Made by a program: the position numbers and the translations under genes. The notes under the pieces are model-generated. The model was not told where the DNA came from. It worked only from the letters and a program-made list of their open reading frames with translations, and searched no databases. From Porodaedalea pini (taxonomy: Eukaryota > Basidiomycota > Agaricomycetes > Hymenochaetales > Hymenochaetaceae), in the NCBI GenBank assembly GCA_002794775.1, contig NBAY01000009.1:992001-1056000 (forward strand): a stretch of 64,000 bases of DNA. The letters run 5' to 3'. Positions 35,086 through 45,694 of this stretch are shown piece by piece. Within the stretch, counting starts at the first letter, position 1. Each line of letters begins with the position of its first letter.

Positions 35086-37862
35086 TCAACTGAAATAGTA
35101 TGAGTAAGAGCTCCCTAGCAGCACAGCAGCGAAGGGAACACCCACCGCAATAGTCTGCACGGTAGTATACACGGCAGCGGCGGTGCCGAATATCATTAAT
35201 ACAATGTCAGCTATCTTCGCGCGGCGCGTGCGTGCGCATGCTTTATAGTGTAACATCGGCGGGTACACATAGCACAAAGGAACACTGTAACAGCACCCGT
35301 TATAATTTAATTCCACATTGGTTTCAAGCTAGCAGCCACTCACCAAGCAAAGCTGCCGACAAGTGCCACGAACTTGTCAAGATCACTTGCACCAGCCCAA
35401 CTGACCAGCGCACAGAACATCACGATCAGGAAGCGCAAAATGTTCTTCTGCCACTTGACCTTCGGATTTCCCTTCCCGCTGCGCGAGAACAAGCCATTCT
35501 CCATGATGCGCACCGCCGGGAACAGCTGCAGCGGGACAGACAAAAGAATCGCGAGCGAGTACAGGAACTGCACGGCCTGCACGAGCTTGCTCTCTGAGTT
35601 CAGGTTGGTGATCACCAAGGTCTGGACTTCGGCGCCAAATGCGAGGTAGGCGAGGACGCCTCCGCCGCCGAAGAGGACTGCAGATACTCGCATGAGCCGA
35701 TGTGAAGGCATGGGCTATATGAGTCTATAAACTCACCAATCAAGAAGAGCATAACACCTGTGAGGACTGCTGGGAACTTGCGCGGCTCGCGCATGGAGTC
35801 CGAGATAGGAATAACCTGGAGCACGAAATGAACTCAAGAAGCGTGCCAGAAGTGCAAATTAATCTCACCAAGCCCACCCCTTCAAACGAGAATACAGCCG
35901 TCCTGAATTCTAGGTCAACAACACTCCTTCGCGAGGTTGAGGAGACGTACCCAATGAGCAGTGGGAAGTCCTTCGGGTTGAACAGCTCCACCTTCGCAAT
36001 CCCCCTGTCCTTAATGAGTGCAATCTCACTACCAAAAATATACAGCAGGCCCGACAGGATGAAGACGTCCGCAACGAGCGCGGTCGTGCTCAGCTTTGCG
36101 ATATTGCGAATGAGCGCAAGCGGGAGAAAAACGACGAGCTGCATCAGGATAAAATACTGCACAGAAATGAGGCGCACACAGTTCGTGATGGCGAGAACGA
36201 ATGCCTGCAGGTTCTCCGAGACGAAGATCGTGTACGCGCATACGAAACCCAACTGGGAGACTGTGACTGCGCTGAGAATAGCGTAGCGCATCCATGGCCC
36301 ATACAGCTTGCCACCGATATCTTTAATGTGTTTTTAATATCTATTGCAGATAACTGGACGAATGAAGGCATACCTCCGTAGCTTCCAGGAACGACGGCCT
36401 TAGCTTTGACAAGAAGCAGGAACGAGTATAGAGATATTATTGCAATTCCGACCATAGTCACGGAAGAAAATAAAATCCCTCCATTAAAGAAACTGACAAT
36501 ATATTTAAGTAAATCAATTGCAGACTCAGAGATGGGAGCTCACGCTTTTCCAAGGAACAATACACCAGTGCCGACGAACGACTTTAGAAGCTGTCAAAGT
36601 ATTATAAATAACGGAAATAATCGTTTGGATTAGCTTACCATTAGCACTGCTTGTGTTACGGTGGCGTCCCCATGGGCATCAGGACCGACACTCCTTCTAC
36701 GCGCAGCGCGCCTTGCCCTAGAGATAGAACGCTTGCTTACTGCCCGAGACCGTAAAAGCGGAGCAGTCTCCAGTGTCTTCAATGGACCGGAGAAATCTGG
36801 AGCTGCTACACAATACAATGAGTAAGTGGGTTGAGCGACTGAATCTTCGCTTGAATATGCTCACGAGGCAATGACGGACCTGCAGGACCTGCGATTGCCT
36901 CCTCCTCTTCCCGCAGAAGAGCAGTCTCGTCGTCCTCTTCTTCATCTTCCTCGAGGTCTTCTCCGGCCTAAATCAAAGTTTCAGCAATAGTTCAACTCCG
37001 CGATTTATTTGATCTGATACTCACGAAATGTCCAAAGAGATACAAGAACTCGATAAAGTTATTTGAAACAGTGGGCTCATCAACACCCTGCTCGTTCGCG
37101 CGGAGGAGAACATAGTTGCGCCGGAAGCCACCCGGCTCACGGATGTGCTCGAAGGCAGCTTGGGAAGGGTGTAATGGCTCCGGAGCCGGCGCAGTGAACG
37201 ATGCTGCTCGCGGACGAGCAGTCTGGCGTCGCTGGTCTGCTTGCCATTTGTATATTGGATGCCTGAGATTTGATCTATGAGTGTGAATAAACCGAGCGAA
37301 CAAGATCATAGGCATACGTTATATCGCCTCCTGGAGCGTCGTACGGTATCGGGAACGGCTCAGAATCCTCTCGCTGTGGCGCCTGCTGTGTCGCGTTCGA
37401 CCCGGAATCAGACGCGCGTCGGCTTCCACCTGCCGATCTATCCTCCACATTTGCATCCACCGCACGGCGTGGCACGAGATGCCGTCGGAGCACGCGCGCC
37501 ATCTCCTCGTCAGTCACGTCCTCATGGTGCAATCTCCCGCCGCTCGACGGACTCTCACCGGTCGCCGCACCAGTAGGCGTGATCGTACCGTCCGTCTGCG
37601 GCGTCCGCGGACGCGGCGACCGCGCGCCGAAGCTCGCGGGGTGTACGCCTGCTGCGGGCGAGCCTTCGCCGCCGATCCGTAGTGGGATGTTTGCTATCGG
37701 AGGCGTCGATGGCGTACCCTGTCTAGGAACACCGAGATGCGTTGTCGGCGTGCCGACGCGAAATGCTGGACTCCCCTGTACTCCATGAGATGAAGGAGCG
37801 AAGTCGTCGGGGGTACGCCGGGGACCCGAGATGTCTAAGGGACGCGAGGGATTTGAGGACAT
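35086..37862 (-). CDS. Vacuolar amino-acid transporter (Avt3/Avt4-like, AAAP family)
   Basis: Eleven-helix-type transporter expected in the vacuolar membrane, where Avt3/4 export neutral amino acids. A long hydrophilic N-terminus (MSSNPSRPLDISGPRR...) with many Ser-Pro, Thr-Pro and Gly-Pro pairs occupies about 330 residues and ends in an acidic stretch (EDLEEDEEEDDETALLREEE). The membrane part then shows VTQAVLM, VTMVGIAIISLYSFLLLVKAK, SQLGFVCAYTIFVSENLQAF, VELFNPKDFPLLIGTAVFSFEGVGLVIPI (the family core with the FxxEGxG motif), SLAILLSVPLQLFPA and a final AVGVPFAAVLLG. About ten introns are present. Substrate and direction are inferred from the family only. Confidence 0.85.
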
Positions 37863-38080
37863 TAATATTGTCTATCTTGTGAATGAGTGCGTTTGACTAT
37901 GTGCTTGATGTCTGGCAGAGTCTATCTAAGCAGTCAAGTGAATGGGAGGAGCGAGAGCGCTGTGTAGAACGAGAGCGCGCGAAACGCAAGGTCCGCGCCG
38001 GCGCCGGCGCCAGTGTTGCCGACTCAAGCGGAAATAAAGAGATCGACGTTTGTGATTTTCGAATAATAAAATACACAAAT

Positions 38081-39132
38081 TCAAAGACTACGATATTCCT
38101 CCAAAGGTACTTTATGCACCCATCCAAGCATCCTCTCCGCCTTCTCGCAATTGATGAAACCTCCCTCGAGCGTCTTCCCCTCCTTCAATGGAACGTGTCC
38201 GAAAAACACCCTATGCAGTTCTGCACTGTCGCGGTCGTCCGCTACATCAGGTGCAGCAATGAAGAATGCCTCGTGACCGCTCCATCGTCTTATATCGGTT
38301 GTCAGTGCAAGGAGGAACGCAGAAGCAGCAGCGTCCTGGTGCACGTATCCCCAAAGATCATTACGTCGAGTTTCCGGCTTCTCTCGCGCAGCGTATGATC
38401 GTTGCGGGACAGACCAATGAAGGCGCAGGCTCGCAATGCGCATTTCTGGATAGCGGCGGACGATACTCGCTGCTTGGTGCTCCGCTATTCTGGAGATATA
38501 TGCTGGTCAGACAATTTCATCAAAACGCTACGGAAAGAATGAGAAACACAGTTTTGAAAGACCATAAGGCTCATCGGGTTCGCAAGGATGGTCCTCATCA
38601 ATGGGGAAGTACTTGGGGTTTGGCCCGTTTTTGCTGTAGACGCCTTGAACGACGTTGCACGTCGAGGCTTGAGCGATACGCATGATTCCGAGCTGATAAC
38701 GCGGACTTGTCACATTTTGTTCCTCGCAAGTAACTCGCAAGCGGAGTTCACCTCAGCTGCTGCACGAAGCACGTTCCAAGAAATGACTACGTTACTAAAC
38801 TCGTAGTTAATAAATGTAATTACGCAATGTATTTTAAAATTACATCGCACAGACCTGTTGTGTGTTTGCCAGACATAATCACCTGGTGAGGGGTAGGCGG
38901 CAAGATGCGCAACACCATCGCATCCCTCAAGCACCTTCAGCGCCTCGTCATAGTCGCGTAAGTCTGTCTTGACAAAACTGTACGCCTCGTGCTCCGTAGC
39001 CCTCCGAACCGCGATATCGTCAAAGACAGGGTCCGAGTAGTCAACTCCGATTACAGAATGGCCCTCGTTGAGACAGTGCACGACAACACGTCGCCCGACG
39101 CGTCCGTTGCAGCCAGTGACGGCGATCTTCAT
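38081..39132 (-). CDS. SDR-family NAD-dependent epimerase/dehydratase-like enzyme
   Basis: Extended short-chain dehydrogenase, cytosolic. The start at 39132 gives MKIAVTGCNGRVGRRVV with the glycine-rich dinucleotide motif at the N-terminus. GVDYSDP (end of strand 2), DLRDYD and GVAHLAAYPSPGDY follow. Splicing joins THNSNVVISWNVLRAAAELGI to MRIAQASTCNVV, and YGLSK carries the catalytic YxxxK. The C-terminus has LRLHWSVP, DLWGYVHQDAAASAFLLAL and CEKAERMLGWVH. Four exons, about 300 residues. The same domain pattern occurs in uronate dehydrogenase-like and UDP-glucose-4-epimerase-like proteins, and the substrate cannot be set. Its 5' end faces the displaced promoter segment of the ABC transporter gene. 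Confidence 0.83.
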
Positions 39133-39316
39133 CTTAGCTCGTGGTTGACTGAGGTCTGAGAGAAAGAGAAACTGAGACACCCAGGCGTCACATAGACGGT
39201 TCTTGCAGAGACATCTTATCGGACAGGAACATAGAAGGGGCGCGGAGCAAATCTAGCACGGCAAGGTCACCTGCTGTTCTGCTGCAGCCAAAGATGAGAG
39301 ATCACGTGACAAAGCC
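39133..39316. promoter_or_regulatory. Former divergent promoter, SDR / ABC transporter, with CACGTG box
   Basis: This segment still serves as the SDR gene's upstream region. It contains a CACGTG palindrome (39303-39308), a core site for bHLH factors. Its right end is the left copy of the retrotransposon's target-site duplication, so before the insertion it was continuous with 45605 onward and formed the upstream region of the ABC transporter. Confidence 0.6.
39306..39316 (+). repeat. Target-site duplication, left copy (GTGACAAAGCC)
   Basis: An exact 11-bp match to 45594-45604. The bases outside differ (CAC before and TAT after here; GAA before and GAC after there), as expected for a duplication bordering an insertion. 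Confidence 0.85.
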
Positions 39317-39454
39317 TATATAATATCTGCTGTCTACTACTAACAGATGCCCAACCGCACAGGAAACAGAACCGAACGAGATACAATGCGTAGTGCGTAA
39401 ATGGGGGAGTTGCTAACTGGGAGAAGAGAACGTAATGGAATGAAGTGTGCTGTT

Positions 39455-42400
39455 TTACAGGTGAAAGGATGGAGGTAGCTCAGAGAAAGCGGGCATATTG
39501 TCCGGTGGACGACGAAATGAAAAATATGCGAATTTAAGCAAAAGCAGAAAATTATTTGGACGGAACCAGTCCGCAAAAGTTAAAGGTAAAGATCGTTGAC
39601 GAAAAAGGCCGTTTCGAACAAGGGAAAAGAAAGGGCAAACATTAAGAATATGATGGACATCATGCTTGACGCATAGGGGGTCCGGACAACGGGGTTCGAG
39701 GTTACGGTTGTGCAGATCGAGCGTGTTCAACATTAAGTTGGCAGCACGCGATTGGACTGAACGATGAATCTCCTTCCTTGGAGAGAGCTTCAGGAATGGA
39801 CGTAAAGAGCGCATTGGATGAAGGATAAATGAGGATGGCTCAGCGATGGAGCGATGTCCCCGTAGGTTTATGATTTTCGCTTTCCAGTCTCGCAATAGGT
39901 CGAGATGTACTTGCGCCTTCAGGTTTGGAAGCGAGTTAGGTATGGGCTCGCGGCGGGGATTAGATGCTGCGTCTTTAGCCAGTTTGTCGGCTTTGGAATT
40001 ACCCAGTACTCCGCGGTGTGATGGGAGCCACTGGACGGTGATGTGGGATGCCTCGTGGTGGAGGGCGAGGAATATTCCGCATAAGCGACGGAAAAGAATG
40101 ATGAAGTCTGCGTGTCGAGCGTCGTTGGTGAAGATGAGCTGGACGCAATTGAGAGAGTCCGACACAATGTGAATGTGAACGGGTGTGCGACACTTTGCAA
40201 GGAGAGAAGAGATTCGTCGTATAGCTGCGATGAGCGCTTCCTGCTCTTCAAACAAAATGTTTGAACGAGAGTGCGCTGCTGATGAAAAGACAGCCAGTTC
40301 CTGGTGATTATGCACAATGACGTAGCCATGGCCACCGTTGTGGGGGCCGTCGGCGTTCGGGATGATGGAGCCATCTGTAAAGATGAAGTATTGGTAAGGT
40401 GGCGGGTGCAGAAAGAAGGAATTGAAGTTGTAAATGGCACGATTGCGATGCAAGGATGAAGGAACTGGGGTCATAATGAGACGTGAGTGAATAGAAGTAA
40501 AAGAAGGGAAAAGATTGACTTTGGAGATCGTGACGTTAGGAGGGAGTAACGATATTAAATATTGATTTTTGGAAGGGTTGTGATTGGAATGCGCGAAATA
40601 GGACAAAAGGAAATTTTGAGAAAGGGCGCGAATGAAAAGATGAAGGGGAGGGCAAGAAAGAAAGGATTCGGCCACTTCGATATTGGTAGAACGGTTGAAA
40701 ACCGAATAAAGGAAACGATTTTGAGTCTTTTGAAGAATAGAAATGAAAGGAGAAGTAGGGAAAAGGATGGCGCCATAAATGGCGACCGAACGAATTAACC
40801 CGAAATAGAGGAGGCGTGCATATTGAAAGTAAGCCCCATTCGATCTGTTAAAAAGAAAAGAGCGTTGGTGAAGAGTGGAAAGAGCTTTATTGGCTCGGGA
40901 TTGAAAGTGAAGTTTCGGAGAAAGATCAAAGGAAAAAATCACACCCAACCAAGTGATGTGTTGAGATGGGCGAATTACGCGGTCATTGGGTAAGGACAAC
41001 GCTGCGCTGGAAGCTGAAGGAGAGTCATTTAAAAATGAACGAAAGGTATAATTTGCGATCTGGGTATGTGGAAGAATGTGAATGAGTTCGATAGCGTCCG
41101 GATCAATGGAAAGCCCAAGGGATAGGAACTGGGAGGATAAGAATTCAAATTGGTTGCGCAGGCGTCGCAGGTTAGTGCGAATGCTTAGCGAACGCGAATA
41201 AAGAAGATGATCGTCCATATAAGCCAGTAAAGGACGATGAGGGCCAAAGCGAGTGTTATAGGCTGTGATGACGTCGGCGGCAGCGAATATTGAAATGAGA
41301 GGGGACAACGGGGATCCCTGGGGAACTCCCCGGTTGGGTTTAATAAAGGGCGTAGAAAAGAAGTTATTAAAGTGAAAAGAAATGGGACGGTCTCTGAGCC
41401 AGCCCGAGAGAACGCGAATGAGGTTGGGATGGACTTTAGAATGAATGAGTTTCGAAAGAAGACGGTTATGAGAGATATTATCAAAAAAGCCTTGAATGTC
41501 GATGGTAAGAAGGGAAGTGATAAGGTAGCGATGACGCCGAGACAAGCTCTTCTCGTTATCGCCGGAGTTAACAATGAAGGGTTGGGATAGAATTTCTGAA
41601 AGAAGTTCGTAGCAGGCTGTTAATGAAGAACGATGTTTCCGGCACCCATGTTGGGCGTCAGGAAGGAGGTTATTTAGTTCAAAAAAAGGTTGAAGAAAGT
41701 TGAAAAGAATGCGTTCGAAAAGTTTGCCTATGGTGTCCACCAATGTAATAGGCCGGAACGCTCGGGGAAGAGAAAAGTCTGAGCGTTTGGGTTTAGGGAT
41801 AAAAGTAACGAGCGAAGTTTTGAATGACAAAGGGAAATGACCCATCTTCAAACACAAAGAAAAGAGGTCCACGAAGAATTGACCGCGATGTTCGATGAGA
41901 AGCTCCAGATGTTTATACGAGATATGGCTGTTGCCAGGGCTCGTTTCGCAATCAACGCCATGAAGGGCGGTATGCACGTCCTTCATTTCGATGGGACGGA
42001 ACTCCGATAGGTCAGGAAGGGGAATGACCTCGGGAGTATGTGCGAGAGGGGGGAAGAACGTCTCTCGGAACAAGGACGCTTTGTCGGCTTCGGTTAGGGT
42101 AAATGACCCATTATTCGTACGCAGCGCGCCAATAGGAGCTCGGCGACGCGCCATCCCGAGGTATTGATTGCGCCAAGCAGAGTGCGCATCCGATTGTTGA
42201 AGGCGAGAACCAAAGAAGGCATTCTTGGCTCGGGTGATTTCAGTGTCTAAGCGCCTTTTCGATTCGGGTAGCGGGTTACGACAATGTGCGCGATAAAGTC
42301 TGGTACATTCTTCGGTCCACCAGATGTTGGGACCGAAATACGTTCGTGGTTTTCGTTTGTGTAAGAAGACTGAGGCAAAATCTGAAAGGGATGAATGAAG

Positions 42401-43279
42401 GGCAAATAAAAGGTCGTCCAGCGCCTTGGGAGACTCGATATTTGTTAGAGAAAAGGAGAAAGAGTTGGAGTCACAAAACTCTCCTATAAAAGCGGGTAGA
42501 TCCCTGGAACGAATGGATCGGAGAGGATTCTGTTGGGGTGCAAGAAATTCGTTGATGCGGAATGAGAAACGGATGGGACGATGATCTGAAGAAATGTCAA
42601 GTGATGGGTCAGAAACGGAGACGGTCTCCAGAAGAAAGGGTGCAAAGTCCTCTGAGGCGAGAACGAGGTCAATAATGGTTTTAGAACCAGAAGAACGGTT
42701 GTGATAAGTATACTGGTTCGGAGGGTTGCAAATAGTTAATGCGTTCTCGTTGATCCAGTCAACGAGAGCAGACGAAGAATGGAAATAAGGAGATTGATCT
42801 GGGAAAGACCAGAGCTCGGAGTGTCGGTTGAAATCTCCGGCAAAAATGTTAGACGGGAGATCAAGCGAAGGGAGCGGGTTTTCAAATTCGTGACGGGAAG
42901 GGGAATTGTAAATGTTCCAAAGGAGTAGAGGGGAAGAATCGCCCCGAGAAATTGAAACGACTGTAACGTTTGGAGATGATGAATAACGCGTGAAGAGTGA
43001 GACACGGTGGACAATTCGAGGGTGTACAAGCGTACAACATTTGGGTTTTTCGGGAGACGAAGGACGAAAAGCTATGTAAGGAGCAGAGTAACGGAGGTTG
43101 TAAACCCGTGTGCCCGTGGAAGAAGATTTAGAAGGGACAATGGAATGAATCGATGGGATTTCTTGGAAAAGAATAATATCCGGGGCGGGGTGAGTGGAAG
43201 AAAATGCTCTTAAAAGATAGTCAAAGGAAGGTTCGGAATTACGAAGGTTAACAGAAAAAACGGATAAAGAGTCTGTCAT
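39455..43279 (-). CDS. LINE ORF2: endonuclease, reverse transcriptase, RNase H
   Basis: 1274 residues, uninterrupted. N-terminal AP-endonuclease: ILFQEIPS (about residue 36), FAGDFNRHSELW (about 145) and SSDHRPIRFSF (about 235). Reverse transcriptase: VTFIPKPKR, FRPITLVDTIGKLFERI, HGCRKHRSSLTAC, TIDIQGFFDNISHNRL, GVPQGSPLSPL and the catalytic AYMDDHLLY (YMDD rather than the common YADD). RNase H: FIFTDGSIIP, EEQEALIAA, VSDSLNCVQL and LPSHRGVLGNSKADKLAKDAA supply the acidic residues. A C-terminal Cys/His cluster (CPDPLCVKHDVHHILNVC) follows. The ATG lies 5 nt after the ORF1 stop. This would carry out target-primed reverse transcription. All catalytic residues seen are intact. Confidence 0.95.
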   Translation of the reverse strand: MTDSLSVFSVNLRNSEPSFDYLLRAFSSTHPAPDIILFQEIPSIHSIVPSKSSSTGTRVYNLRYSAPYIAFRPSSPEKPKCCTLVHPRIVHRVSLFTRYSSSPNVTVVSISRGDSSPLLLWNIYNSPSRHEFENPLPSLDLPSNIFAGDFNRHSELWSFPDQSPYFHSSSALVDWINENALTICNPPNQYTYHNRSSGSKTIIDLVLASEDFAPFLLETVSVSDPSLDISSDHRPIRFSFRINEFLAPQQNPLRSIRSRDLPAFIGEFCDSNSFSFSLTNIESPKALDDLLFALHSSLSDFASVFLHKRKPRTYFGPNIWWTEECTRLYRAHCRNPLPESKRRLDTEITRAKNAFFGSRLQQSDAHSAWRNQYLGMARRRAPIGALRTNNGSFTLTEADKASLFRETFFPPLAHTPEVIPLPDLSEFRPIEMKDVHTALHGVDCETSPGNSHISYKHLELLIEHRGQFFVDLFSLCLKMGHFPLSFKTSLVTFIPKPKRSDFSLPRAFRPITLVDTIGKLFERILFNFLQPFFELNNLLPDAQHGCRKHRSSLTACYELLSEILSQPFIVNSGDNEKSLSRRHRYLITSLLTIDIQGFFDNISHNRLLSKLIHSKVHPNLIRVLSGWLRDRPISFHFNNFFSTPFIKPNRGVPQGSPLSPLISIFAAADVITAYNTRFGPHRPLLAYMDDHLLYSRSLSIRTNLRRLRNQFEFLSSQFLSLGLSIDPDAIELIHILPHTQIANYTFRSFLNDSPSASSAALSLPNDRVIRPSQHITWLGVIFSFDLSPKLHFQSRANKALSTLHQRSFLFNRSNGAYFQYARLLYFGLIRSVAIYGAILFPTSPFISILQKTQNRFLYSVFNRSTNIEVAESFLSCPPLHLFIRALSQNFLLSYFAHSNHNPSKNQYLISLLPPNVTISKVNLFPSFTSIHSRLIMTPVPSSLHRNRAIYNFNSFFLHPPPYQYFIFTDGSIIPNADGPHNGGHGYVIVHNHQELAVFSSAAHSRSNILFEEQEALIAAIRRISSLLAKCRTPVHIHIVSDSLNCVQLIFTNDARHADFIILFRRLCGIFLALHHEASHITVQWLPSHRGVLGNSKADKLAKDAASNPRREPIPNSLPNLKAQVHLDLLRDWKAKIINLRGHRSIAEPSSFILHPMRSLRPFLKLSPRKEIHRSVQSRAANLMLNTLDLHNRNLEPRCPDPLCVKHDVHHILNVCPFFSLVRNGLFRQRSLPLTFADWFRPNNFLLLLKFAYFSFRRPPDNMPAFSELPPSFHL

Positions 43280-43284
43280 AGAGA

Positions 43285-45519
43285 TTAGAAGGGGGAACGA
43301 TAGTTACGGCGAGCTGGACACTCAGACGACCTGGCGCTGTGGTTGCCCTGGCAGTTAATGCACAGGGCGAAGTGATCGCATTGGAGATTGTTGGCGGCGA
43401 TGCACGGCGCACATTTGGCGACGTGCACAGCTGTGCGATGTGTTTCGGAACAGATGGTGCAACGAGCGACCGACCTGCATTTAGACGCCGAATGGCCCAG
43501 GCGATGGCAGTTGTCGCATTGGTTGATGGTTGGGCGGGCTTTCATTTCTTCAAGTCGGCGGATCACCCCGAAAATCGGGACAGAGCGGTTATTGTGGAGG
43601 AAGAAATGGTCGAAACATAAGCGAGCGTCGTCCTTGAGTACAACGGAAACATTGCAATAATCGCGCTGGTTTAGGCGCTCAATCGAAGACATGAACCGGG
43701 GTGGGAACATGAATTCTTTGCCCTCGAACTGTGGTAAGGAAGAGATTTCGTCGTTAAGATCCTTTTCAGAGTAAATGAGGTTAGTATCCTTGTCGAACAC
43801 TGGGACGCCAGGGATAACCATCTTAAATTGGGGCGACGGGGTGAACGCCTTGGCTCCAGAGATGTTGATGATTCGGTTTAATTGGGAGACGAGTGCGCCG
43901 TACTGGGAATCAAAGTCGGGACGGATGTTAGTGAACGCGATTAGTAAGTTACTGTTAGAAGTATATTCGACGTTCAGGATAACCAAGTGCTTAAAGGACG
44001 GGTTGCCTTTCAGGCCCGCTCGCACTGCATTTTTGACGGATAATGGGGACGGGCGGACAGCCAAGTCTCCCGGGAGTGAAAAGAAAATTCGGCGGACATT
44101 GCGAACGCGGGTGTTGACCGATCCGTTGGACCGGTTGATGGGAACTGTCGAGATTTCCCCTTGAGGGTTCTGATCAGTTATGCGAACGACCTTGGTGGGG
44201 GTCGTTTTGGGTTTCTTTTGTGTGGCTTTTGCATAGGTTACTTTAGTAAACCCATCTTGATCCGTGTTAACGGCCTCGACGGGTGGGTAGTAGATTTGGG
44301 TTTGGGAACCGCGGGGGGCGTTATGTTCGGAATGCGCGTAACCGTCGGGAGCGATGATGACACCTTCGGTAGTCATGCGAAAGCCCGAGCCTGGAACTCG
44401 GGTCTTAGCAATGGCTGCGGCGTACTCGGTTTTGCCATTCTTGGGCACCGGGACGCGTTGCTTAGTGATCGGACCAGGAGGGGGGAACCTCGGGTCATGA
44501 ACAAAGCGAGCCCCAAGGGGGTCCGGAAGGATTTTCTGTTGTTTATTGTTAATAGTGTTAGTAGTCATAGACGGGCGAGCAGTAGGAACCGGGGCGTCGG
44601 CGAGCTGTTTTTCGATGTTATTTGTTTTTTCCGAAATAGATGAGACGACCGCAGAGAGGTGCTGAATGGATCGGGACATTGAGTGCATAGTGTCCGTGAT
44701 TTCCTGGTCACGAATGATCTGGCTGTTAATATGGATGTTTTCAAATACGTGCTTAAACGAAGGGGAATGGATACGATATGTCGAATGGAAAGCCTCAAGA
44801 CTTTCATTGGCAGAGTTGGCGAGGTTGGTTTCATCGTCCAAGGTGTTGGCCTTGTTGATCCAAGATACCAAGTTGGATCCAATGTTAGCGAGGATAGACC
44901 CGGCGCGAACCGGATCTTCAAACCAGGGCTTCTCAGCTGACCACGTAGGTTGCGTGATGAGGGTGCTGATGGTGTTTATGGTCTCTTTGGTGAGATCGGC
45001 GAAGGCAACATTGAGCTTCTCGGCGATGTCCGGATCATACATTTCATCGATATCTTCCATAACGTTGTCGACCTGCGGAGCCTGACTAGGATACTCGTCC
45101 GGTATGTACAGGTCGTCGTCCATAGCGTCATCGTCAATACGGGCGGGAGGCGGGATGGCCTTGTGTTCTTCCTCTGAGTTCGAGCGCTTAAGGGTGTTCT
45201 GCGATTCGATATCCGGGGTAGGGGGAAGGTCCCCTTGTTTGCGTAGTTTAGCGGCATGTTCGTCCGCTGCGACGTCGGGAGACCACTGGTCACGATTACT
45301 TTGAACTTGAACGCATACGTTGTCATTGTGGTTGTAGGTCTTGTCGCGACCACAAATGACACATAGCTTGGCGGTCCCGCTAACACACTGGCGACTGTGA
45401 TAGGGGAGATCCTGTTTACACTCCTCACACTTGGTGGGGTCCTTGGGATTGACAAGGGAACGGAAAGACTTTGTCTTATGAAGAGAAGCTTTCGCTTTGG
45501 TCAACATCTTGTTGTCCAT
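43285..45519 (-). CDS. LINE ORF1: RNA-binding zinc-knuckle protein
   Basis: Nucleic-acid-binding protein expected to coat the element RNA. The start is taken as the Met at 45519 (MDNKMLTKAKASLHK), 744 residues, because the frame upstream of it runs out of the element through the duplication at 45594-45604 into host DNA. The N-terminus has a Cys cluster (CEECKQDL...CVSGTAKLCVICGRD). A charged helical middle (about residues 120-340) and a basic linker with AKATQKKPKTTPTKVVRI follow. An RRM-like region (KNAVRAGLKGNPSFKHLVILNV) comes before the C-terminal knuckles CDNCHRLGHSASKC (CX2CX4HX4C), CTICSETHRTAVH and CINCQGNHSARSSEC. The stop TAA is followed after 5 nt by the ORF2 ATG. Met at 45507 is an alternative start. 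Confidence 0.88.
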   Translation of the reverse strand: MDNKMLTKAKASLHKTKSFRSLVNPKDPTKCEECKQDLPYHSRQCVSGTAKLCVICGRDKTYNHNDNVCVQVQSNRDQWSPDVAADEHAAKLRKQGDLPPTPDIESQNTLKRSNSEEEHKAIPPPARIDDDAMDDDLYIPDEYPSQAPQVDNVMEDIDEMYDPDIAEKLNVAFADLTKETINTISTLITQPTWSAEKPWFEDPVRAGSILANIGSNLVSWINKANTLDDETNLANSANESLEAFHSTYRIHSPSFKHVFENIHINSQIIRDQEITDTMHSMSRSIQHLSAVVSSISEKTNNIEKQLADAPVPTARPSMTTNTINNKQQKILPDPLGARFVHDPRFPPPGPITKQRVPVPKNGKTEYAAAIAKTRVPGSGFRMTTEGVIIAPDGYAHSEHNAPRGSQTQIYYPPVEAVNTDQDGFTKVTYAKATQKKPKTTPTKVVRITDQNPQGEISTVPINRSNGSVNTRVRNVRRIFFSLPGDLAVRPSPLSVKNAVRAGLKGNPSFKHLVILNVEYTSNSNLLIAFTNIRPDFDSQYGALVSQLNRIINISGAKAFTPSPQFKMVIPGVPVFDKDTNLIYSEKDLNDEISSLPQFEGKEFMFPPRFMSSIERLNQRDYCNVSVVLKDDARLCFDHFFLHNNRSVPIFGVIRRLEEMKARPTINQCDNCHRLGHSASKCRSVARCTICSETHRTAVHVAKCAPCIAANNLQCDHFALCINCQGNHSARSSECPARRNYRSPF

Positions 45520-45593
45520 AGCGAGGATGAGAGAGATAACGGGTTGTCTGCAAGTTTCCCACGATCCAGGTGGTGGTGGTAGGAAGTCAAGAA

Positions 45594-45604
45594 GTGACAA
45601 AGCC
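45594..45604 (+). repeat. Target-site duplication, right copy (GTGACAAAGCC)
   Basis: Exact copy of 39306-39316, lying 91 bp before the ABC transporter start codon. It marks the 5' boundary of the minus-strand retrotransposon. Confidence 0.85.
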
Positions 45605-45694
45605 GACACGCTCATCGCAGCCCAGTCCCGAGTCCGCCCATCATCGTTGTCGACGCTAGGCAGTATCGACTCTGTGATGGGCCCGACGCGTACA

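Larger units (their letters stand above)
39317..45593 (-). mobile_element. Full-length non-LTR retrotransposon (LINE), two intact ORFs
   Basis: The 6277-bp element is inserted in minus orientation and bounded by an 11-bp duplication. From its 5' end (45593): a leader of 74 nt, ORF1 with zinc knuckles, a 5-nt gap, ORF2 with AP-type endonuclease, reverse transcriptase and RNase H, then a 138-nt 3' region ending in an AT-rich tail (ATATTATATA) without a long poly(A). No stop or frameshift interrupts either ORF, so the copy may be active. The domain order with RNase H recalls Tad1/I-like clades known from fungi; clade placement is an inference. Its 3' tail and 5' start resemble those of the 861-bp element at 62294-63154. 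Confidence 0.9.
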
